Assembly (NCBI GenBank): GCA_023391175.1
Contig: JAEWBL010000646.1
Location: 1-7,516 of the forward strand
DNA length: 7,516 bases
Origin: Pseudomonadota bacterium
GTDB taxonomy: Bacteria > Pseudomonadota > Alphaproteobacteria > Rhizobiales > Xanthobacteraceae
Direction: 5' to 3'
The position numbers were made by a program, and so were the translations under genes. The notes under the pieces are model-generated. The model was not told the origin of the DNA, made no database searches, and saw only the letters and a list, made by a program, of their open reading frames with translations. Positions 1 to 5,554 of the stretch are shown here, piece by piece (the stretch's first letter is position 1; each line of letters opens with the position of its first letter).

Positions 1-642
1 CACCTCCTTCACCACGTCCTCGGGCGACAGGCCCGTGACCTTCGCCTGGTCGGCCACCTGCATCTCGATGATGGGCGTCATCACCATGCCCGGGCAGACG
101 GCGTTGCAGGTGACGCCGGTCTCCGCCACCTCGATGGCGATGGACTTGGTGAGCCCCACGAGGCCGTGCTTGGTGGCCACGTAGGCCGCCTTGTGCGGTG
201 CGCCGACAAGTCCGAGCACAGAGGCAATGTTGACGATGCGGCCGAAGCGCCGCTCCGTCATGGAGCCGATCACCGCCTTGCTCGCGTGGAAGGCCGCGGA
301 GAGGTTCACCGCGACGAGGCGGTCCCACTGCTCGTCCGGAAAGTCCGCCAGCGCCGAGACATGCTGGATGCCGGCATTGTTCACAAGGATGTCCACGGGG
401 CCGAGGTCCGCGCGTGCCCCCGCGACCAGCGCGCGGACTTCGGCCGGCCGGCTCACGTCGGCGCCGTGATAGGCGATCTTCGTACCGGTTGACGCGGCGA
501 TATCGGCACGGACGGCCTCGATCTCTCCGGGGTCGCCGAGCCCGTTCAGCATCACGTTGCAGCCCTCGGCGGCAAGAGCCCGCGCGATGGCGAGCCCGAT
601 GCCGGAGGTGGAGCCGGTGACGATGGCGTTGCGGCCTTTCAT
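1..642 (-). CDS. bdhA: 3-hydroxybutyrate dehydrogenase-type SDR oxidoreductase (partial, C-terminus off the window)
   Basis: Classical short-chain dehydrogenase that should interconvert a 3-hydroxyacid (typically D-3-hydroxybutyrate) and its 3-keto acid with NAD(H) in the cytosol. Visible are the Rossmann glycine motif TGSTSGIG (residues 9-16), NNAG (88-91), catalytic Ser141 and the YxxxK pair Tyr154/Lys158. The 3-hydroxybutyrate dehydrogenase signature NNAGIQHV, CNAVCPG and TPIIEMQ is present, so the subfamily is clear. 214 codons are present of an expected ~260; the end lies before position 1. The ATG at 642 is preceded by a purine-rich GAGAGAG. It is the second gene of an operon, 13 bp after the upstream dehydrogenase. 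Odd: by alignment from memory with the Pseudomonas fragi enzyme, carboxylate-binding Gln94, Lys152 and Gln196 are kept (Gln93, Lys151, Gln195), but His144 is Leu143 and Trp187 is Met186, so the substrate may not be plain 3-hydroxybutyrate. Confidence 0.88.
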   Translation of the reverse strand, partial: MKGRNAIVTGSTSGIGLAIARALAAEGCNVMLNGLGDPGEIEAVRADIAASTGTKIAYHGADVSRPAEVRALVAGARADLGPVDILVNNAGIQHVSALADFPDEQWDRLVAVNLSAAFHASKAVIGSMTERRFGRIVNIASVLGLVGAPHKAAYVATKHGLVGLTKSIAIEVAETGVTCNAVCPGMVMTPIIEMQVADQAKVTGLSPEDVVKEV

Positions 643-655
643 GGCGTGCTCTCTC

Positions 656-1564
656 TCATGTGTCGTGAACCTCGAACCGGCGCAGATGGTCCGCAAGGCG
701 CGTGCGCACCGCCTGCGCCTCCGCTTCGGTCCAGTCCCGGAATCCCCCGCCGGACCTCATGCCGAGGCGGCCGGCGGCGACCAGCTCTTCCAGCAGCGGA
801 AGGGGCCCAGGGGTGCGATCGAGGTCGTGAAGCACATAGCGGTGGACGCTGCGCGTCAGGTCCGTGCCGACAAGGTCGGCATTCTCCAGCGGCCCCAGCA
901 CCGCAAGGCGCCGGCCGAAGCTCTCCTTCACCACCTCGTCCACGGTCGCGGCATCGCAGACGCCAGCCTGAACCAGCGCGATGGCCTCGCGCCACATGGC
1001 GTGCTGCAACCGGTTGCCGATGAAGCCAGGCACGTCCCGGCGCACATGCACCGGCTTTTTTCCGATGCCGGCAAGGAGCGCCATCATGGCCGCGACCTCG
1101 TCCTCGCCGGTATCCTCCGCCTGCACCACCTCCACGAGGGGGATCTGGTGCGGCGGGTTCCACCAGTGCGTGCCCATCGCCCGTCGCCGGTGGGTAAGTC
1201 CGGCCATGATCTGCGTGATGGGAATGACCGAGGTGTTGCTGGCCATCAGCGCGTGAAGCGGGGCGGCAGCCTCGATCTCGGCGAACACCTGCTTCTTCAG
1301 CTCAAGATCTTCCGGCACCGCCTCGATGACCACGTCGGCACCGGCAACCGCCGCGGCAAGCGTGTCGGCGGGCGTGACCCGGTCGGCGGCGGCGGGATCG
1401 GCTCCCAGTTCGTCGAGGCTCTTGCGGATGCGGTCGGGAACGCCGGCGCGCCGCGCCGGATCCGCGTCGTGAATGGAAACAGGCAGTCCGGCGCCAGCGA
1501 ACGCCTGCGCGATGCCATGGCCCATCAGGCCGGCGCCAATGACGGCGATCCTCTTCGGCTGCAT
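656..1564 (-). CDS. 3-hydroxyacyl-CoA dehydrogenase family NAD-dependent oxidoreductase
   Basis: A 302-residue two-domain dehydrogenase. An N-terminal Rossmann domain opens with GAGLMGHGIA (10-19) and is followed by the acidic IHDAD turn; the C-terminal all-alpha dimer domain follows DVPGFIGNR (177-185). The catalytic set of the family is visible: Ser109 in ASNTS, His133, Glu145 twelve residues later, and Asn184. It should oxidise a beta-hydroxy group with NAD+. The usual HFFNP block of (S)-3-hydroxybutyryl-CoA dehydrogenases reads HWWNPPHQIPLVEVV, closer to the NPPYYIPLVE block of lambda-crystallin/L-gulonate 3-dehydrogenase and carnitine dehydrogenase-like members, so a free beta-hydroxy acid is as plausible as a CoA ester. 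I chose ATG 1564 because the protein then begins just before the Rossmann strand. The upstream in-frame ATG at 1627 lies inside the sigma-54 -12 element and could not be transcribed from it. First gene of the operon with the SDR. Confidence 0.85.
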   Translation of the reverse strand: MQPKRIAVIGAGLMGHGIAQAFAGAGLPVSIHDADPARRAGVPDRIRKSLDELGADPAAADRVTPADTLAAAVAGADVVIEAVPEDLELKKQVFAEIEAAAPLHALMASNTSVIPITQIMAGLTHRRRAMGTHWWNPPHQIPLVEVVQAEDTGEDEVAAMMALLAGIGKKPVHVRRDVPGFIGNRLQHAMWREAIALVQAGVCDAATVDEVVKESFGRRLAVLGPLENADLVGTDLTRSVHRYVLHDLDRTPGPLPLLEELVAAGRLGMRSGGGFRDWTEAEAQAVRTRLADHLRRFEVHDT

Positions 1565-1623
1565 TTCATCCCGATGTCTTGCGCGCCCGCCAGTGCGGGC
1601 GATCTGTTTTGCCTTTTCCCTGC

Positions 1624-1638
1624 GCAAGGCGCGTGCCA
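1624..1638 (-). promoter_or_regulatory. Sigma-54 (-24/-12) promoter of the dehydrogenase operon
   Basis: On the minus strand the bases read CTGGCACGCGCCTTGCGC. This matches the sigma-54 consensus YTGGCACG-N4-TTGCW at every strongly conserved base, with the invariant GG and GC in correct spacing; only the final W is G. Transcription would start near 1612, about 48 nt before the ATG at 1564. The neighbouring divergent gene encodes a sigma-54-dependent activator. Confidence 0.82.
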
Positions 1639-1667
1639 GCGGAGAGGGCGAGGCGCGGAGGTCGCAA

Positions 1668-1680
1668 AATCAAGACGTTG
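1668..1680 (+). promoter_or_regulatory. Putative IHF binding site
   Basis: AATCAAGACGTTG is an exact match to the 13-base IHF consensus WATCAANNNNTTR. It is centred about 62 bp upstream of the predicted sigma-54 start, between the promoter and the candidate activator sites. That is the usual place for IHF to bend DNA and bring the activator into contact with the polymerase. The match is to a degenerate consensus, so chance is possible, but the position argues for function. Confidence 0.6.
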
Positions 1681-1725
1681 CGCGGGCTGTCCGGCCAAGC
1701 TCAATGCCGCTTTTGTCCAACAATC

Positions 1726-1737
1726 CGGACGCGTCCG
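1726..1737. promoter_or_regulatory. 12-bp perfect palindrome, candidate upstream activator site
   Basis: CGGACGCGTCCG is a perfect inverted repeat centred about 120 bp upstream of the predicted sigma-54 start, within the normal 100-200 bp range for activator binding. The left flank extends to a wider GTCC...GGAC arrangement (1715-1730). Which repeat in this gap the regulator binds cannot be told from sequence alone. Confidence 0.4.
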
Positions 1738-1752
1738 CCGCAGCATTGACGG

Positions 1753-1807
1753 CATCAGGCGGCCCGGTGCTCACATCGACGGTTGACACCCGACGCTCCG
1801 CCTGATG
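1753..1807. repeat. 10-bp perfect inverted repeat in regulator upstream region
   Basis: CATCAGGCGG (1753-1762) and CCGCCTGATG (1798-1807) are exact reverse complements with a 35-bp spacer and centres 45 bp apart. The arms lie about 140-195 bp upstream of the sigma-54 start and 50-104 bp upstream of the regulator gene. They could be paired binding half-sites for the activator or for autoregulation. A TTGACA hexamer lies between the arms at 1783-1788. Confidence 0.4.
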
Positions 1808-1856
1808 TCCAGTTGAGCGACAGAGCTTTCCAGATAATTGGACACGCATCCTCCGG

Positions 1857-3251
1857 ATGGCCGCCATGACCACCATCACCGACGAATGCTTCGCCTCTGC
1901 AAGAGCCCTTCTGGGCGTGGTGGAGGGCATGATCGACGGGGCGACCCTGGTCGATCGCGAGTCCCGGGTCGTCTGGTTCAGCGAAGGCCAGCTGGCGCTG
2001 CTCGGCAAGCCGGACCTTGCCGAACTCGTGGGGCAGGAGATCGAGCGCGTCATCCCCCATAGCCGAATGCGCGAGGTGGTGGAGACCGGCCAGCCCCATC
2101 CCCTGGACATCATCCAGTACGGCGATCGCTGGCTTCTGGTGACGCGGCTGCCGCTGCGGGACGAGACGGGCGCGATCATCGGTGCCATCGCTTTCGCCCT
2201 GAAGGACAGCATTCCCTATCTCAAGCCCATCGCCGAGCGGCTCCATCAGATGCAGTCGCGCCTCGCGCGGATGGAGCAGGCCTTCTCCGCCAAGCGGGCC
2301 GTGCGCTTCACCGCCGAGCACATCCTGGGTGCGAGCCCCGCCATGCGGCAACTGGCGCGCCTGCTGCGCCGGGCGGGCGAGGTCGGGTCTGCCGTGCTGC
2401 TCCTGGGCGAGACCGGCACGGGGAAGGAAATGGCCGCGCATGCCATCCACGCTGCCTCCAAGCGCATGAGCCGGCCGTTCGTGGCCATCAATGTGGCGGC
2501 CGTGCCGGAGAACCTGCTGGAGGCGGAATTCTTCGGCGTCGCGCCGGGCGCCTTCACCGGCGCCGCCCGCCAGCCGCGGCCCGGCAAGTTCCAGATCGCC
2601 CATGAGGGCACGCTGTTTCTCGATGAGATCGGCGACATGCCGCTCGCCCTGCAGGCGAAGCTGTTGCGTACGCTGCAGGATGGAGAGGTGGAGCCCGTCG
2701 GCTCCAACCAGCCGTCGCGTGTGGACGTGCGGATCATCGCCGCCACCAGCCGCCCGTTGGCCGACATGGTGCGTGCGGGGACGTTCCGGCAGGATCTCTA
2801 TTACCGGCTCAACGTGCTGCCCATCCACCTGCCGCCCTTGCGCGAGCGGGCGGGAGACGTGGAACTGCTGGCCACCCGCTTCAGCGAGCAGACCGCGGCC
2901 GCCTTCGGCGTGGCCGTGCGTCCGCTGACGGCGGCCGCCGTCGCGCGGCTGGCGCGCCACGACTGGCCCGGCAATGTGCGCGAGCTCTCCAACGTCATCG
3001 AGCAGATCTATGTCCGCAGCGACGGCGCGCGGATCGAGGCGAGCCATGTCGCGGACGTACTCCCATCCGTCGCGGACGAGAGCGAAGCGTCGCCGGTGCT
3101 TGATCTCGCCGGTGCCGTCGCGAGGCTGGAGCGCTCCATGATTGCCGACGCGCTAAAACAGGCGGCCGGCAACAAGCAGGAGGCGGCCAGACTTTTGGGT
3201 CTGTCGCGCAGCAGTCTCTACGCAAAGATCAAGCAATACGGGACCTCCTGA
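1857..3251 (+). CDS. Sigma-54-dependent transcriptional activator (PAS / AAA+ / Fis HTH)
   Basis: A 464-residue bacterial enhancer-binding protein that uses ATP hydrolysis to remodel sigma-54 polymerase. Order of domains: PAS-like sensor about 20-120, short coiled linker (LHQMQSRLARMEQAF, 129-143), AAA+ domain about 155-385, and a C-terminal Fis-type helix-turn-helix about 428-462 (NKQEAARLLGLSRSSLYAKI). Key motifs are intact: Walker A GETGTGKE (184-191), sigma-54 contact loop GAFTGA (231-236), Walker B GTLFLDEIGD (251-260), and WPGNVREL (370-377). No phosphoreceiver domain is present, so a small molecule or partner probably signals through the PAS domain. It is divergent from the dehydrogenase operon, whose promoter is of sigma-54 type, making that operon the likely target. 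In role it resembles the Pseudomonas 3-hydroxybutyrate regulator HbcR. The start may instead be ATG 1866, which has GGATGG upstream. Confidence 0.93.
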   Translation: MAAMTTITDECFASARALLGVVEGMIDGATLVDRESRVVWFSEGQLALLGKPDLAELVGQEIERVIPHSRMREVVETGQPHPLDIIQYGDRWLLVTRLPLRDETGAIIGAIAFALKDSIPYLKPIAERLHQMQSRLARMEQAFSAKRAVRFTAEHILGASPAMRQLARLLRRAGEVGSAVLLLGETGTGKEMAAHAIHAASKRMSRPFVAINVAAVPENLLEAEFFGVAPGAFTGAARQPRPGKFQIAHEGTLFLDEIGDMPLALQAKLLRTLQDGEVEPVGSNQPSRVDVRIIAATSRPLADMVRAGTFRQDLYYRLNVLPIHLPPLRERAGDVELLATRFSEQTAAAFGVAVRPLTAAAVARLARHDWPGNVRELSNVIEQIYVRSDGARIEASHVADVLPSVADESEASPVLDLAGAVARLERSMIADALKQAAGNKQEAARLLGLSRSSLYAKIKQYGTS

Positions 3252-3448
3252 CATCGTCGACACGCTGGCTGTCGCCGTTCCTGCGTACGGGTTGGCGGCG
3301 ATGATGATCGTGGGAAAACGGTCCGGCTCATGGAACGGAACGCCCAACTCGCGGACGAGGTGGAAGGGCTGCGCGTCGCAGTCGCCGGCGCGTTGCTGCG
3401 GCTGGAGACGATGGCGTAGCAAGGGGCGGGGATTCTCCGCCGCATGCT
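3252..3448. other. Gene-poor convergent gap with a possible coding remnant
   Basis: 197 bp between two convergent genes with no recognisable full gene. The plus strand contains a 29-codon frame (3330-3419, ATG to TAG) encoding MERNAQLADEVEGLRVAVAG followed by ALLRLETMA, a heptad-like amphipathic helix with no clear ribosome site. The frame stays open upstream to the regulator's own stop. It may be the decayed tail of an older gene or chance. A 7-bp hairpin lies at 3425-3441. Confidence 0.3.
3425..3441. terminator. Weak hairpin between convergent genes
   Basis: GGCGGGG-ATT-CTCCGCC can pair as a 7-bp stem with a 3-nt loop, including one G-U pair in plus-strand RNA. It lies 7 bp beyond the stop of the minus-strand SnoaL-like gene. 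No T-tract follows on either strand, so it is at best a poor intrinsic terminator. Confidence 0.25.
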
Positions 3449-3847
3449 TCATCCGAGCTTCACGGCACCGATCTGCATGAGAACGCCCAGCCGGTCCACC
3501 TGCAACCATGCCCGCGTGAGCTTGCCTTGGCTGGCCTCGTAAATGGCAATGCCCTGCTGAACCGCAACCTTTCCGGTCGGGGCGAAGCCGGACAGCGGCC
3601 CAAGCTGCGCCGCCTCAAAACGCCAGCGGACGCAGGCCTTTTCGCCAGCTTCAAACAGATCCTCGATTTCGAAGCGTAGGTCGGGAAAGGCTGCGACCAT
3701 CCGTTCGACGGTCTGCCGAAACCCGATCGGGCCCTGTTCGCCATTGGACCCCACGAAGGTGTCCGACAAATATTCCGGCAGGCGATCGAGGCGGCGCGGA
3801 TTGAGGCAATTCTCATAGAGGGATCGCACGAGTTCGGCGGGAGTCAT
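3449..3847 (-). CDS. SnoaL-like / NTF2-fold family protein
   Basis: A 132-residue single-domain protein of the SnoaL-like polyketide cyclase/ester cyclase type. These small alpha+beta barrels bind hydrophobic or polyketide-like ligands, and many have no known reaction. Characteristic blocks are an N-terminal helix pair (LVRSLYENCLNPRRLDRLPEY), GFRQTVERMVAAFPDLRFEI (42-61), a long strand ACVRWRFEA (71-79), and the closing strand AWLQVDRLGVLMQIG. No signal peptide or membrane segment. The ATG at 3847 has a good ribosome site, GAGGG nine bases upstream. Transcribed divergently from the MarR regulator across a gap packed with two operators, so it is probably that regulator's target. Substrate cannot be inferred. 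Confidence 0.75.
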   Translation of the reverse strand: MTPAELVRSLYENCLNPRRLDRLPEYLSDTFVGSNGEQGPIGFRQTVERMVAAFPDLRFEIEDLFEAGEKACVRWRFEAAQLGPLSGFAPTGKVAVQQGIAIYEASQGKLTRAWLQVDRLGVLMQIGAVKLG

Positions 3848-3862
3848 GGATGGCGGCCCTCA

Positions 3863-3880
3863 TTGACAACATATTGTCAA
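3863..3880. promoter_or_regulatory. Operator 1 (MarR-type), TTGACAA-N4-TTGTCAA
   Basis: An 18-bp perfect inverted repeat with 7-bp arms around CATA, between the SnoaL-like and MarR genes. Its left arm TTGACA is also a perfect sigma-70 -35 hexamer for plus-strand transcription, with a poor -10 (TACATG, 3886-3891) 17 bp on. Binding here would block the MarR promoter. Size and symmetry suit a MarR dimer. Confidence 0.75.
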
Positions 3881-3888
3881 TCACATAC

Positions 3889-3906
3889 ATGACAACCTAT
3901 TGTCAA
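3889..3906. promoter_or_regulatory. Operator 2 (MarR-type), ATGACAA-N4-TTGTCAA
   Basis: The same operator repeated 26 bp downstream, centre to centre, around CCTA and with only the outermost pair broken. Read on the minus strand its arm is TTGACA (3906-3901), a -35 for the SnoaL-like gene with a weak -10 TGATTG (3883-3878); the start would fall near 3871, about 24 nt before that ATG. It is framed by a further inverted pair, TCACATA (3881-3887) and TATGTGA (3913-3919). Confidence 0.75.
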
Positions 3907-3918
3907 CTCGCATATGTG

Positions 3919-4377
3919 ATGGGGGAGGGCGTCCTGGATCGCAGAAAGAACGAAGAACTGAGCCGCCTGGTCTGGGACATCCTCCAAGCCGGCAACCGGC
4001 TGGTGGAGGCCGGCAACAGACTCAGCGGGCCCTTCGGTCTGACGGCTGCGCGATGGCAGGTGATGGGGGTGATCGTCCAGGAGCCTGCGACCGTCGCCGA
4101 TGTGGCGCGGCGTCTCTCACAGACGCGGCAGAACGTCCAGCGGCTCGCTGATGACATGGTGCGCGGCGGGCTCGTGGCATACCATCCCAATCCGCGGCAC
4201 GCCCGCGCCAAGCTGCTCGCCCCCACCGCCCAAGGCGCTGACGCTTATCGCAGGCTGATGAAGGCGCAGGCGAAGTGGATCGATGCCCTTTCGGCCACCA
4301 TGCCGGCTGAAGATGTAAAGACGACACGTGCCCTGCTGGCGGCGCTTGGCTCCGCCTTGGAAAGCAATGGGGACTGA
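3919..4377 (+). CDS. MarR family transcriptional regulator
   Basis: A 152-residue winged-helix regulator: dimerisation helices at both ends (about 10-38 and 106-150) around the DNA-binding core GLTAARWQVMGVI, ATVADVARRLSQTRQNVQRL (57-76, recognition helix about 68-82) and the wing YHPNPRHARAKLL (88-100). MarR proteins usually repress a divergent gene until a phenolic or lipophilic ligand binds. Start choice matters: an in-frame ATG at 3850 has GGGAG six bases upstream, but using it would place both operators and the probable promoter inside the gene and add 23 residues unlike the family. ATG 3919 gives normal family length but lacks a clear ribosome site; ATG 3889 lies in operator 2. Convergent with mhpR, 46 bp away. 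It could be renamed only if the SnoaL-like partner's role were known. Confidence 0.85.
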   Translation: MGEGVLDRRKNEELSRLVWDILQAGNRLVEAGNRLSGPFGLTAARWQVMGVIVQEPATVADVARRLSQTRQNVQRLADDMVRGGLVAYHPNPRHARAKLLAPTAQGADAYRRLMKAQAKWIDALSATMPAEDVKTTRALLAALGSALESNGD

Positions 4378-4423
4378 ATTCGGGCTGACGTTCGCACTTG
4401 GTCGGATCGCCAGTCGGAATCCC

Positions 4424-5218
4424 CTACACACCGTCCGCCTTCATGGTCTCGACTTCGAGGGATCTCACGACCTTGCGCAACGATTCCAGATAGCGCGAGG
4501 CCGCGACCGCAGTCGTCATGGCCGACGCGATATAGACGACGCTGAGGCAGCCCAGAAGGCCTTGCGCCCCCCGGATCGGAACCGCGATCCCGGCCATCTT
4601 CGGTTCTTCCGTCCAGTTCATGTGGTTGTGGCCATAGCCTTGCTGCGTCACCCGGGCGAGGAGATCGTTCACCGCCGTCCGATCGCGGGCCAGCCGGCAT
4701 TCCATCCGCGGCTGTCGGGCGAGGAAATCGATGATGCGTTCGCGTTCATCTTCGGGACAGAAGGCGAGATAGGCAGTGCCGCTCGCCGTCTGGAGCATCG
4801 GCAGGCGCCGGCCGATCATGGAGCGGTGGAAGGAGAGCTTGCTGAAGCGGTGGGTGGTCTCGCGCACCACCATGGCGTCCACGTCGAAGGTGCAGAGGTC
4901 CGTCGGCCAGCCGACCTCCCGCAGCAACTGCCCGAGCAAGGGCGAGGCGAGGGCGGAGATCCAATGCTCGTCGCGAAAGCCCTCGCTTAGTTCGCGCACC
5001 CGAAGGTTCAGGCAGTAACGATCATCGGACTCGCTGCGCCGGACGTACCCCTCCGTCTGCATCGTCTCAAGCAGCCGCTGCACGGTAGTGCGATGCAATT
5101 TGGTCAGTTCGGCAAGGCGCGCGACGTTCGCGCCCCCATCCGTGCGGTTGAGGGCATTGAGGAGCGCGAGCCCCCGGCTCAGGCCCCGGACGTGCTTGTA
5201 GCGGCTTGCCTCCGCCAT
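4424..5218 (-). CDS. mhpR: IclR-family activator of 3-(3-hydroxyphenyl)propionate catabolism, MhpR
   Basis: 264 residues with the two-domain IclR layout: an N-terminal winged helix (about 10-72, recognition region LAELTKLHRTTVQRLLETM) and a C-terminal effector domain (about 80-255). From memory it matches E. coli MhpR in long blocks, including VRGLSRGLALLNALNRTDGG, LSEGFRDEHWISALASPLLG, DVDAMVVRETTHRFSKLSFH and ASGTAYLAFCPE, so the orthology call is firm. In E. coli MhpR activates the mhp operon in response to 3-(3-hydroxyphenyl)propionate. GGGAG lies nine bases before the ATG at 5218. It is divergent from mhpB, with a matching operator in the gap. Candidate promoter on the minus strand: TTGATT (5397-5392), 16 bp, GATAAA (5375-5370), giving a leader of about 145 nt. 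That leader includes a small CGCTCG/CGAGCG hairpin (5265-5283) of unknown meaning. Confidence 0.93.
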   Translation of the reverse strand: MAEASRYKHVRGLSRGLALLNALNRTDGGANVARLAELTKLHRTTVQRLLETMQTEGYVRRSESDDRYCLNLRVRELSEGFRDEHWISALASPLLGQLLREVGWPTDLCTFDVDAMVVRETTHRFSKLSFHRSMIGRRLPMLQTASGTAYLAFCPEDERERIIDFLARQPRMECRLARDRTAVNDLLARVTQQGYGHNHMNWTEEPKMAGIAVPIRGAQGLLGCLSVVYIASAMTTAVAASRYLESLRKVVRSLEVETMKADGV

Positions 5219-5400
5219 CTGGTTTCGCTCCCGACTTTCCCGCCAGCACAGTCCAGGTGCAAAGCGCTCGGCGCGATCGAGCGAAGCCCCGACGCCGCCC
5301 CCGGCGATGGACGCAAAAGCGCGCCAAACCTCAATCTTCGCGGCGCTCGGATCTCTCCGAGGCTTTCAATTTATCGCCGAAGGGTATTTGAAATCAACGA

Positions 5401-5417
5401 TGTGCACCAGGTGCACA
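5401..5417. promoter_or_regulatory. MhpR operator
   Basis: TGTGCACCAGGTGCACA is a perfect 17-bp palindrome about a central A. It is nearly identical to the E. coli MhpR operator as I remember it (GGTGCACCTGGTGCACA). It lies between the divergent mhpR and mhpB promoters, immediately upstream of the mhpR -35. Confidence 0.85.
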
Positions 5418-5542
5418 CTCGGGTGGTTTGAAGTTCCGTCTCCGCCTCGGCCGCCCCTACAGTGCAGCCACTCAAAATGAAGAACGCGACCTGGAGGGGG
5501 GAGCTGGCCACGCGCTGTCGTTGGCCTGCAGCTTCCAAGGTC

Positions 5543-5549
5543 GAGGGAG
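5543..5549 (+). promoter_or_regulatory. mhpB ribosome binding site
   Basis: GAGGGAG ends five bases before ATG 5555 and decides that start over the in-frame ATGs at 5462 and 5564. The 5462 ATG overlaps the probable -10 region and has no ribosome site. Confidence 0.75.
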
Positions 5550-5554
5550 CCATC

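Larger units (their letters stand above)
1565..1856. promoter_or_regulatory. Divergent regulatory region between dehydrogenase operon and sigma-54 activator
   Basis: 292 bp without a gene. Reading away from the dehydrogenase start, it contains a sigma-54 promoter (1624-1638), an IHF consensus match (1668-1680), a 7-bp inverted repeat TCAATGC/GCATTGA (1701-1707, 1743-1749), a 12-bp perfect palindrome (1726-1737) and a 10-bp inverted repeat (1753-1762, 1798-1807). TGTCCAA at 1714-1720 and its complement TTGGACA at 1838-1844 also recur. For the regulator itself I see only weak sigma-70 candidates: TTGACA at 1783-1788 without a good -10, and GATAAT at 1833-1838 without a good -35. Confidence 0.7.
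5219..5554. promoter_or_regulatory. mhpR-mhpB divergent control region
   Basis: 336 bp without a gene. It holds the mhpR leader and candidate promoter (5370-5397), the MhpR-type operator (5401-5417), and a candidate mhpB -10 hexamer TACAGT at 5458-5463. The weak -35 (TTCCGT, 5434-5439, 18-bp spacer) fits an activator-dependent promoter. A start near 5470 would place the operator centre about 61 bp upstream, close to the spacing I recall for E. coli (about -58), and leaves a leader of about 85 nt before mhpB. Confidence 0.6.

Noticed and set aside
1565..1627. N-terminal extension of the HCDH-family enzyme from ATG 1627
   Set aside because: The start would sit in the sigma-54 -12 element and add a basic 21-residue tail before the Rossmann strand.
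557..1786. 409-codon plus-strand frame across the two dehydrogenase genes
   Set aside because: It is opposite two clear enzymes and its product has no recognisable motif; it is also interrupted in function by the minus-strand promoter region.
1755..3047. 430-codon open frame on the minus strand opposite the sigma-54 activator
   Set aside because: It mirrors a gene with every AAA+ motif in place, and its translation is low-complexity, His/Gly/Arg-rich with no domain; a typical antisense frame in high-GC DNA.
5265..5283. CGCTCG/CGAGCG hairpin in the mhpR leader as an attenuator
   Set aside because: Only 6-bp arms, no T-tract and no alternative pairing seen; kept as a note, not a call.
5462..5554. 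N-terminal extension of mhpB from ATG 5462
   Set aside because: It lies on the probable promoter -10, lacks a ribosome site, and adds 31 residues absent from MhpB; ATG 5555 gives the family length and catalytic numbering.
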